This document shows positions 1 through 5,910 of a DNA stretch of 8,189 nucleotides, piece after piece. Source of the stretch: Actinomycetota bacterium. Its GTDB lineage: Bacteria; Actinomycetota; Actinomycetes; Actinomycetales; Microbacteriaceae. Below the pieces are notes generated by a model. The model did no database searches. It saw only the letters and a list, made by a program, of their open reading frames with translations, and was not told the origin of the DNA. Positions within the stretch are counted from its first letter, which is position 1; every line of letters starts with the position of its first letter. The stretch is from positions 1-8,189 of the forward strand of contig WLDW01000033.1 in the NCBI GenBank assembly GCA_009704605.1, in the 5' to 3' direction. The position numbers and the translations under genes are program-made.

Positions 1-401
1 ATTTTGCTGATTCTGGTTCAGAGCCGGATTACAAAACCTCTTGGCCAATCCACTGTGTTGCAAAAAGCGACGGCGCAAACTACCACCCGAATCTTGAGCT
101 TGATCTAATTCAAGAACATGTTTATAAAGGTCAGGGAGCCCATGGCTACTCGGCTTTCGAAGGGATAACACAAGCGGGTGGCACGCTCGAAGGCTTACTC
201 ACCCAAAACGGCATCGACGAGTTAGACGTCGTTGGAATTGCTACCGATCACTGCGTTCTGGCTTCGGCCCTTGATGCCAAAAAACTGGGTTTGAATGTTC
301 GGGTTATTAGCTCTCTCACTGCAGGGGTTTCAGCAGAGTCCACCGAGCGTGCAATTGATTCTTTGATTGATAACGGTGTTGAGGTAATACCTAACGCTTG
401 A
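1..401 (+). CDS. pncA: Nicotinamidase (PncA family), 5'-truncated by window edge
   Basis: Hydrolyses nicotinamide to nicotinate and ammonia in the cytoplasmic NAD salvage pathway; it belongs to the isochorismatase-like cysteine hydrolases. Only the last 132 codons are present, read in the frame whose first full codon starts at base 3, so the N-terminal part with the catalytic Asp and metal-binding residues is missing (the family is usually about 180-210 residues). Visible motifs, numbered from the fragment, are a SWPIHCV segment (13-19), the catalytic lysine in YKGQGAHGYSAFEG (K42), and IATDHCV (79-85), with nucleophile C84 after the cis-peptide region. The LTAGVSAEST segment near the C-terminus matches what I remember of M. 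tuberculosis PncA. Stop TGA is at 399-401. The gene converges on galT with one base between the two stops and no visible terminator. Other isochorismatase-fold hydrolases are possible, but the motifs favour PncA. Confidence 0.9.
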   Translation, partial: FADSGSEPDYKTSWPIHCVAKSDGANYHPNLELDLIQEHVYKGQGAHGYSAFEGITQAGGTLEGLLTQNGIDELDVVGIATDHCVLASALDAKKLGLNVRVISSLTAGVSAESTERAIDSLIDNGVEVIPNA

Positions 402-402
402 G

Positions 403-1503
403 CTAGGAAATAGCTTTTCTGAGCTGAGCGGCAATATCCTCAGCCGGAATGTCGGCAATAAATGCCCCCATCGCAGACTCTGATCCAGCTAGGTATTTAA
501 GCTTGTCAGCCGCTCGTCGCGGCGAAGTGATCTGAAGCTGCAGTCTGGCGTTTTCGCCTCCTGGAACAAGTGGCGCCTGATGCCAGGCTGCAATGTATGG
601 AGAAGGAGTTTCGTAAGCCAGCTCAAATGAGCGAAGAAGTTTCGAGTAAACATCTGCTAATTCCAAACGTTCGTCATCAGTTAGTTCAGCATGGTTTCTA
701 ACATGTCTATTAGGAAGTAGATGAGCCTCCATCGGCCAGCGTGCCGCAAAGGGAACGTAAGCGGTGAAAGATTCTGTTTTGATTAATACTCGGTTAGAGC
801 CTTGCTCGAACTTGAGAAGGTCTTCAAAAAAACTACTTCCGTGGGATTTGATGGACTCGAGTAGTTTTTTGGTTCTAGGAGTTACGTATGGGTAGCAATA
901 GATCTGACCATGCGGGTGATGAAGCGTTACTCCAATTTCTTGACCTCTGTTTTCAAAAGGAAACACTTGCTTTACTCCGGTAATACCTTGAAGCTCATCG
1001 GTTCTTTGAGCTAGAGCTTCCAAGACCGTGTGAACTCGGGAGATAGGCATTTGCGCCAAAGAGCCATTGTGCTCGGGGCTAAAAACCACAACCTCGCATC
1101 TGCCGATAGCCATCTTGGATTCACCAAGTGCGACAGCACTGGTTGATTCCAAGAAAGGTAGCGAGGAACCTTCAGGCAGAGCTCCAAAAGCTGGATTCTT
1201 GTTTTCAAATACCGCCACATCAAAGTTGTCTGGAACCTCGCTTAGGTAAGTTTCGGTAGCGGGGCAAAGTGGGCACTGGTTACTTGGTGGCATGTATGCC
1301 CGAGTGTGACGGTGTGCTGCTACCGCGATCCACTCACCAGTTAGTGGGTCATGCTTTAGTTCCGCTAGCGGAGGTCTGGAGGCGGATTCTCTTAGGTCTT
1401 TTTTGCGGGTGCTTGGAAGATCGGAGCCTTTGTCATCGAAATAGTGAATCTGCCTGCCATCAAACAGGTCAGTAGTTATCTTCGGAATGTTGCCCACCGG
1501 CAC
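403..1503 (-). CDS. galT: Galactose-1-phosphate uridylyltransferase
   Basis: Leloir pathway enzyme of the HIT superfamily that exchanges UMP between UDP-glucose and galactose-1-phosphate through a uridylyl-histidine intermediate in the cytoplasm. The 366-residue product has the HPHGQ signature at 196-200, with H198 as the expected nucleophile. Likely zinc ligands are C77 and C80 (CPLC), H145 (SPEHN) and H196, the same arrangement as in E. coli GalT. The segment EAHLLPNRH (259-267) fits the C-terminal half. The start is uncertain: GTG at 1503 is preceded by no Shine-Dalgarno, and another GTG lies two codons in. The frame stays open upstream into the end of the dehydrogenase gene, but I saw no ATG, GTG or TTG in the stretch I read (back to about 1580). 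The first 10 residues may therefore differ from those given. It lies 35 bp after the SDR gene and is probably co-transcribed and translationally coupled. No galK or galE is visible. Confidence 0.92.
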   Translation of the reverse strand: MPVGNIPKITTDLFDGRQIHYFDDKGSDLPSTRKKDLRESASRPPLAELKHDPLTGEWIAVAAHRHTRAYMPPSNQCPLCPATETYLSEVPDNFDVAVFENKNPAFGALPEGSSLPFLESTSAVALGESKMAIGRCEVVVFSPEHNGSLAQMPISRVHTVLEALAQRTDELQGITGVKQVFPFENRGQEIGVTLHHPHGQIYCYPYVTPRTKKLLESIKSHGSSFFEDLLKFEQGSNRVLIKTESFTAYVPFAARWPMEAHLLPNRHVRNHAELTDDERLELADVYSKLLRSFELAYETPSPYIAAWHQAPLVPGGENARLQLQITSPRRAADKLKYLAGSESAMGAFIADIPAEDIAAQLRKAIS

Positions 1504-1538
1504 AAGTTTATCGATAACTGGATTCAGGCGTGGTTTGC

Positions 1539-2234
1539 CTAGAAAGCAGAGCTTGGCAGGTCCTTTTCGTCCTGCACAATAGCGGTAACAATCCTTTGTG
1601 CAACGCTTTCTGGAGTGAGACCAGCTGGAAAAGCTGGTGCCTGTCCCGCAATAGCCCTGTTTGCCAAACCGGTTTCGGTGTGTCCTGGGCGAGCGTCAAT
1701 AACTCGAATACCGTCGCGCCTTAGTTCTCTGGAAATAGCCTGACCAAACGCATACAAAGCGGACTTACTTGCCGAGTATGCAGCCAGTCCAGCCATCGGG
1801 GATTCAGCAACAACACCTGAGATGTTCACGATGAATGGATCATTGCCACTGGCTGCGGAGGCTTTCAGTAATCCAACTAGTCCTTGAATCAGTTGCATCG
1901 GGCCAGTTACGTTAACGGCAAATAGCTTGTTCAAAGTGGCTGCATCGAGCTCAGCAAAGTTTCCAAAAGCTACTACACCAGTGGCGTTAACGATTCCGTC
2001 AATTTTCACATCAGAATCAATCAGGTAATCAATCAGAACCCTGATTGATTCTTGGTTGGTGAGATCTACTAGCAGCCTAGGGTTCGCTCCGTGTGGAACT
2101 CGCTCTGCGGACTCGATTGAGGAAGAGGTGGCCATAACTGTGGCACCCTGGCTGGCCAGTTGGGTTGCAATAGTTGAACCCAATACGCCGGATGCTCCCA
2201 GCACAAGAATGTTTTTGCCCTTTAGTTCAGTCAT
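1539..2234 (-). CDS. Short-chain dehydrogenase/reductase (SDR), classical type
   Basis: NAD(P)-dependent oxidoreductase of unknown substrate, 231 residues, typical length for classical SDRs. The Rossmann cofactor motif is GASGVLG (13-19), close to the TGxxxGxG consensus. D57 in LVDLTN contacts the adenine ring in relatives. NATG (83-86) replaces the usual NNAG. The catalytic set looks complete: N108, S139 (VNISG), Y153 and K157 (YSASK). PG at 183-184 starts the cofactor-facing loop. The C-terminus is short, with no extra domain or membrane segment. The ATG start has a clear Shine-Dalgarno: GGAGG (reverse strand, 2242-2246) ends 7 nt before it. It is the first gene of a probable SDR-galT operon and is divergent from the 496-codon gene. 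The pairing with galT might hint at sugar metabolism, but the sequence does not show a substrate. Confidence 0.88.
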   Translation of the reverse strand: MTELKGKNILVLGASGVLGSTIATQLASQGATVMATSSSIESAERVPHGANPRLLVDLTNQESIRVLIDYLIDSDVKIDGIVNATGVVAFGNFAELDAATLNKLFAVNVTGPMQLIQGLVGLLKASAASGNDPFIVNISGVVAESPMAGLAAYSASKSALYAFGQAISRELRRDGIRVIDARPGHTETGLANRAIAGQAPAFPAGLTPESVAQRIVTAIVQDEKDLPSSAF

Positions 2235-2278
2235 GATCTATCCTCCGTAAGTTATCCAACAATAACCCGTATTTATCG

Positions 2279-2300
2279 ATTGCGTAATCAGCAATAGGCT
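2279..2300. promoter_or_regulatory. Divergent promoter region: dyad ATTGC-N7-GCAAT next to a TAGGCT -10
   Basis: The 73-bp gap between the divergent SDR and 496-codon genes contains a perfect 5-bp inverted repeat, ATTGC (2279-2283) and GCAAT (2291-2295), with a 7-bp spacer. Its right arm runs into TAGGCT (2295-2300), which fits the TAnnnT form of an actinobacterial -10. This hexamer ends 7 nt before the GTG start at 2308, where leaderless transcription would begin. A regulator bound to the dyad could control the rightward gene and perhaps also the SDR operon. The dyad is directly visible; the operator and promoter roles are inferred, and no good -35 is seen. Confidence 0.4.
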
Positions 2301-2307
2301 TACTACC

Positions 2308-3798
2308 GTGTCAGTTGAATTCAGAGACCCAGTAACCAATCAGCCAGTTCGTTCCACCGAACTGGCCAGAAGGGTTCTAGCTGCTAGCGCAAAGAGCTTT
2401 CCAGAGCTTCAGCAAAACATCCTTGGTGCACCTAACTGGCGAACCTGGTACCTAAGGCTCTATGCGGACCTTGCTATCAAAGAGGGTCTCAGTGTCAAAG
2501 ACACTACCGAGGTAGCAACGGCGGGCTTGGCAGAGTTTCACAGTTGTCTATTTACTGGATCAGGGATGCCCCTAAAGCAGGCCGTAGCCGAAGGATTCGA
2601 TAAAGACCTAGTTGAAACCATCGAGATTCGTGGCACTCAGCCAATTCAAAAGATCTCAATTGATGACTTCACCGGATCAATGGAGCAAGCCGCAACCGAA
2701 TGGGTAGCTGATGGTCTTGCAGAGCCTGGCCTAGTTGAAAGCTTCCGCTATCTGGATAGCAATCAATCACTTGATATAGGTCAAGACTTGCTGTTTGCAG
2801 TTGCAGGAGCGGCTGAGTTTGCTCCAACCGAAAACTGGTTGCGCTGGGGCGGAACAGTCGCCGTGGTCGCAAGGCCAAACCCGACCACCTGGAAAAAACT
2901 TATTGCCCTGGCAAGGTCAACCGGTGGAACTATGTTGGTTCCAATTCGAAGAAGTCTTTTAACCAAGCCAGTTGACGAAATGAGCGATGAAGAAATCGCT
3001 GCCGTCGCAGGGCTAGACATCTTGGAGCACTACGCAGAGATCTCCAGTTGGATGGGCAAGCTCTCACCAACGCCAAGCAGAAGATTTGTTCTAGGTTTGT
3101 ATGCCTACACACCAAGCGTGGATCACATTCGAGTGCAGGGTGTTCAAGAATCTTTGGCAGCTGCTGCCATGGAGAAATTCTCCCCTAGCAGGCTAGCTCT
3201 TAGCTGGCTCGCAACGCCAACAGATTCTGCCCCAGGACCTGCCTCAATTGGCTTGCGAGCGATTGCTCGCTTTAGCTCTAGGTCTGCATCTCATATCATT
3301 CGCGATAGTCTGCTTGGTTTAATCAACGCGGCCAGAGTTGCAAAGCCAAAGTTTCACGACGGAGCTAACGGCGAGAAGCTTGCTTTGATCGACGCCTCGG
3401 TTCAGCAGCAGGGACCTAGCTATTCGTTTTCAAAAAGGACTCAGCGCTGGAGAGCCTATTTGGCTCACTACTCAGGCGTGAAGGTCTCCTACGCAATATC
3501 ACCTCCAGCCAGGACCAACTCAGTTCTTCGGCACAAAATACTTAGGGCCAGCTACAGGGGCGCCCCGCTATTTGGAGTGAAGCCTTTTGAGGTGAAGGTG
3601 GCTAAGTCTGCTGTGGCAGCGGTGCTAGCTAGAGATCTAAACGATCCAGCAAGTTTTACAAACAAGCAAACTACAACAGAGTTACACACTTTCTCTGCAG
3701 TTCACGGTGGACTTTGGGGTTTGGCGTATCGACCAAGAAGCATTTGGATCGCTGCCACCTTGCTGGGCTTGCCAGCACTACTTCGAAAAGGCTACTGA
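2308..3798 (+). CDS. Conserved-looking protein of unknown function, possible Rossmann-like segment
   Basis: I do not recognise this 496-residue protein. It has no signal peptide. The N-terminal third is soluble-looking, acidic and helical. Residues 161-190 (from LLFAVAGAAEF to VAVVARP) resemble a beta-alpha-beta cofactor fold, with small residues after a hydrophobic strand and a second strand ending in Arg. They are followed by a possible third strand, TMLVPI (208-213), so an SDR-like or nucleotide-binding role is possible but unproven: there is no clear GxGxxG or YxxxK. The stretch 370-420 is rich in Arg/Lys and aromatics. The C-terminus (479-491, IWIAATLLGLPAL) is hydrophobic enough for a membrane contact but short for a full span. 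The start is GTG at 2308, without a Shine-Dalgarno and 7 nt after a -10-like TAGGCT, suggesting a leaderless message. It is divergent from the SDR gene and convergent with the rhodopsin gene. Its length and even coding character make it a real gene. Confidence 0.8.
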   Translation: MSVEFRDPVTNQPVRSTELARRVLAASAKSFPELQQNILGAPNWRTWYLRLYADLAIKEGLSVKDTTEVATAGLAEFHSCLFTGSGMPLKQAVAEGFDKDLVETIEIRGTQPIQKISIDDFTGSMEQAATEWVADGLAEPGLVESFRYLDSNQSLDIGQDLLFAVAGAAEFAPTENWLRWGGTVAVVARPNPTTWKKLIALARSTGGTMLVPIRRSLLTKPVDEMSDEEIAAVAGLDILEHYAEISSWMGKLSPTPSRRFVLGLYAYTPSVDHIRVQGVQESLAAAAMEKFSPSRLALSWLATPTDSAPGPASIGLRAIARFSSRSASHIIRDSLLGLINAARVAKPKFHDGANGEKLALIDASVQQQGPSYSFSKRTQRWRAYLAHYSGVKVSYAISPPARTNSVLRHKILRASYRGAPLFGVKPFEVKVAKSAVAAVLARDLNDPASFTNKQTTTELHTFSAVHGGLWGLAYRPRSIWIAATLLGLPALLRKGY

Positions 3799-3826
3799 GC
3801 TAAAAGAGTACGAAGTCAAAAAGGCA

Positions 3827-3862
3827 AAACAAAAGGCGCCGGTTCCCCGACGCCTTTTGTTT
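3827..3862. terminator. Bidirectional rho-independent terminator
   Basis: A perfect 12-bp inverted repeat, AAACAAAAGGCG (3827-3838) and CGCCTTTTGTTT (3851-3862), encloses a 12-nt centre in which CGG and CCG can pair further around TTCC. The GC-rich inner part plus T-rich outer arm gives a U-rich tail in both directions. It lies between the stop of the 496-codon gene (3798) and the stop of the rhodopsin gene (3878), so it can end both convergent transcripts. Confidence 0.9.
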
Positions 3863-3877
3863 AGTTTGAACTAAGGG

Positions 3878-4642
3878 TTACTTGCCCTTGAATTCTGATG
3901 CTGCGAATGCCTTGTCGTCCTCGGCGCTCTTCATACGAGCGATCGAGAAGATCATTAGGCCGAATAGACACTTAGCCAAGATGTCGGCAACTGTGTATCC
4001 GGTTTCACGAAGTACAAAGCCCTGCTCTTCGAATCCAGTAGCGTTCATGTTTGCGATGAAAGCTAGTGGGTAGACACCCCAGGTAGCAAGAAGAAGAAGG
4101 CGTAGTTCCTTGATTCTTCTCTGAACCTGCTTGGACTGCTTGGAAAGAGACTTACCAAGCTCGATGAACAATACGTAAAGGATGTAAACGAATGGAATTG
4201 AGGATAGTAGACCCCAAACTGGAGCTGAAACTCCACCAATGTCTAGACCTGCGTCGCCTGGGTAACCCAAAGCAATCATCAAAGCAGCTGCTGGCACTAG
4301 GCGAACTAGTAGAGCGGACTGCATTGACTTAGCTAGAGCAAGAACCGCAACGGTCTCAACTAGTAGCAGTGGAACAGTTAGGAACCAGTCAACGTAACGG
4401 TAGCCAACGTTGTAAACAGCACCTTCAATTGCGTCTGGGCCGAATACGTGGTTGAAGCTGTCGAACATTCTGAAGTAGTGATAGGCAGCGATACCGGTCA
4501 CTGATGCAGATACCAAAACCGCCATGCGGTAGCGAGGCAGTACGCGCTCACGAGCCACAATCAGGAAAATGGTGGTGAAAAGCATGCTCGCAATTCCAAG
4601 CGAGAACATGTTGTAAACCAATAGGTAATTGGATTCACTCAT
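3878..4642 (-). CDS. Actinorhodopsin-type light-driven proton pump
   Basis: Seven-helix retinal protein of the inner membrane that exports protons on light absorption. It is 254 residues, normal for the xanthorhodopsin/actinorhodopsin group. Helix C holds the proton-pump triad: D85 (acceptor), T89 and E96 (donor) in RYVDWFLTVPLLLVE. H55 in YHYF corresponds to the His partnered with the acceptor in proteorhodopsin. Helix G has D220 and the Schiff-base lysine K224 in ADILAK. L93, at the spectral tuning site (position 105 in proteorhodopsin), predicts green absorption. G144 in helix E (VWGLLSSIPF) aligns by offset with Gly156 of xanthorhodopsin, which leaves room for a carotenoid antenna. The ATG start has an AAAGGA about 12 nt upstream, a rather long spacing. 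The gene is transcribed alone, ending at the shared terminator. No retinal or carotenoid synthesis gene is in the window. Confidence 0.95.
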   Translation of the reverse strand: MSESNYLLVYNMFSLGIASMLFTTIFLIVARERVLPRYRMAVLVSASVTGIAAYHYFRMFDSFNHVFGPDAIEGAVYNVGYRYVDWFLTVPLLLVETVAVLALAKSMQSALLVRLVPAAALMIALGYPGDAGLDIGGVSAPVWGLLSSIPFVYILYVLFIELGKSLSKQSKQVQRRIKELRLLLLATWGVYPLAFIANMNATGFEEQGFVLRETGYTVADILAKCLFGLMIFSIARMKSAEDDKAFAASEFKGK

Positions 4643-4690
4643 TTATGTTTTGTTTCCTTTCAGCTGATGGAGGTAAGACCTACAAAGATT

Positions 4691-4742
4691 CATCGCTGAT
4701 GAGTTCCATCGTCGATGCTTCTTCGCATGACTTACACGTCAT
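4691..4742. promoter_or_regulatory. Three short dyads upstream of the rhodopsin gene
   Basis: Within 100 bp upstream of the rhodopsin start there are three inverted repeats: CATC-GCT-GATG (4691-4701), CATCG-T-CGATG (4707-4717) and ATGAC-N6-GTCAT (4727-4742). The first two share the CATCG..GATG form and are offset by 16 bp. This clustering in the upstream leader/promoter region suggests operator sites for a regulator of rhodopsin expression or elements of mRNA structure. I could not place a convincing -35/-10 pair on the minus strand; TAAGTT (reverse strand, about 4746-4751) is one weak -10 candidate. The repeats are seen; their role is inferred. Confidence 0.35.
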
Positions 4743-4818
4743 TCAACTTATCACCGCACTCAGCAAATACTCGGGTTGAAAACTGCCCATATTCGACATA
4801 AAACCGTAAGTTTTTTAG

Positions 4819-4881
4819 CCAAAATCTCCAATATTTGACCATTTTGGGGCAATTTTGGACTGGACTGAAATCAGTTAGGTC
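4819..4881. promoter_or_regulatory. Candidate glpX/rhodopsin control region: ATTTTGG repeats and a 24-bp dyad
   Basis: An AT-rich stretch carries CCAAAAT (4819-4825) and two ATTTTGG copies (4841-4847 and 4852-4858). The two direct copies begin 11 bp apart, one helical turn. Immediately right is a dyad, GAC-N3-ACTGA-AA-TCAGT-N3-GTC (4858-4881), centred about 51 bp before the glpX start. If glpX is leaderless, this lies at about -40 to -63 from the transcription start, a usual place for an activator or for an operator that also affects the divergent rhodopsin gene. The role is inferred from position and symmetry only. Confidence 0.35.
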
Positions 4882-4908
4882 TGGAGGGGAGGGCACTTGG
4901 TTGCTGGC

Positions 4909-4914
4909 TAAGCT
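4909..4914 (+). promoter_or_regulatory. -10 element of a probable leaderless glpX promoter
   Basis: TAAGCT fits TAnnnT and ends 6 nt before the ATG at 4921, so transcription would begin at or next to the start codon. The same TAAGCT-N6-ATG layout occurs at 7315-7329. There is no Shine-Dalgarno at usable distance: the purine run at 4883-4893 lies 27 nt upstream of the ATG, and an in-frame TAA at 4909 rules out an earlier start. No clear -35 is seen. Confidence 0.55.
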
Positions 4915-4920
4915 GACCTT

Positions 4921-5895
4921 ATGAACGAGTCCCCAGTACTTCACCCAGACCGCAACCTTGCTATGGAGCTGGTTCGGGCCACTGAGGCAGCTGCGATCAG
5001 GGCATTCCCCTTTATAGGTAAAGGCAAGAAGAATGAATCCGACGGCGCGGCCGTTGATGCCATGAGGGCCTTTCTGGGAACCGTGAACTTTGAGGGTTTG
5101 GTGGTTATTGGCGAAGGCGAGAAAGATAACGCCCCGATGCTTTTCAATGGAGAGCTGGTGGGAAACGGCCTGGGGCCAAAGGTAGATATAGCGGTAGATC
5201 CTATTGATGGAACATCCCTTACCGCCGCCGGTCGAAACAATGCCATATCGGTGATCGCGGTATCGGATAGAGGCTCAATGCTTGATGCCTCAGCCGTATA
5301 CAAAATGAACAAGCTTGTCACAGGCCCTGCTGGAGTTGGCGTTTGCGATATACGTCTTCCAATAGGCGAAAACGTTCGAGCCTACGCCAAAGCCGCAGGC
5401 AAACCAGTTGATGAGATGGTGGTTGCGGTTTTAGATCGCGAATACAACGGTGAGATCATTCAGCAAATCAGGGAAACCGGTGCGGCGACCAGGTTGCTTC
5501 TAGATGGTGACGTTGCTGGTGGCATACAGGCAGCTCGCGGCGATTCGAGAATCGATATCTGCGCTGGAGTGGGTGGATCTCCTGAGGGAATCGTGACGGC
5601 GTGTGGCATTCGGGCCCTAGGTGGATTCATGCAGGGAATCTTGGCACCAAGAGAAGATTTTGAGCGTGAGCGCGGAGCAGCAGCAGGCCTCAAATTTGAC
5701 TACGTGTATGAAATGAATGAGATGGTCTCTTCGGATAACACCTTCTTTGTTGCTACCGGTGTCACAGATGGAGCTTTGCTATCTGGAGTGAGGAAAAAAG
5801 CCGACATGATCTATACCGATTCAATTGTTATTCGTGGCCGGTCAGGGACAGTCAGAAAAGTATTTGCCGAGTATCAAGCCTCACGCTGGATCTAA
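4921..5895 (+). CDS. glpX: Fructose-1,6-bisphosphatase class II (GlpX)
   Basis: Metal-dependent phosphatase converting fructose-1,6-bisphosphate to fructose-6-phosphate, the committed gluconeogenic step, in the cytoplasm. The 324 residues match the class II family (about 320-340). Family motifs, by comparison with E. coli GlpX, are SDGAAVDAM (40-48, metal-site D41), GEGEKDNAPM (64-73, metal-site Glu), DPIDGT (93-98, with D93 and D96), DGDVAGGI (195-202) and GGSPEG (218-223, with E222). SDNTFF (271-276) and IRGRSGTVR (304-312) fit the C-terminal part. The reading frame is intact. It is probably leaderless, with the -10 directly before the ATG. It is divergent from the rhodopsin gene over 278 bp and convergent with mgtE, the stops lying 15 bp apart. 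In an organism with light-driven energy capture, its neighbour could be co-regulated, but this is only suggested by position. Confidence 0.95.
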   Translation: MNESPVLHPDRNLAMELVRATEAAAIRAFPFIGKGKKNESDGAAVDAMRAFLGTVNFEGLVVIGEGEKDNAPMLFNGELVGNGLGPKVDIAVDPIDGTSLTAAGRNNAISVIAVSDRGSMLDASAVYKMNKLVTGPAGVGVCDIRLPIGENVRAYAKAAGKPVDEMVVAVLDREYNGEIIQQIRETGAATRLLLDGDVAGGIQAARGDSRIDICAGVGGSPEGIVTACGIRALGGFMQGILAPREDFERERGAAAGLKFDYVYEMNEMVSSDNTFFVATGVTDGALLSGVRKKADMIYTDSIVIRGRSGTVRKVFAEYQASRWI

Positions 5896-5910
5896 AAACG
5901 CCATCCGAGC

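Noticed and set aside
4883..4893. Purine run GGAGGGGAGGG as the glpX ribosome binding site
   Set aside because: It is 27 nt from the ATG, and an in-frame TAA at 4909 blocks any earlier start.
4732..4944. 70-codon open frame on the minus strand in the rhodopsin-glpX gap
   Set aside because: It starts inside glpX and crosses the regulatory repeats, has no ribosome binding site I can see and a composition unlike the neighbouring proteins; probably chance.
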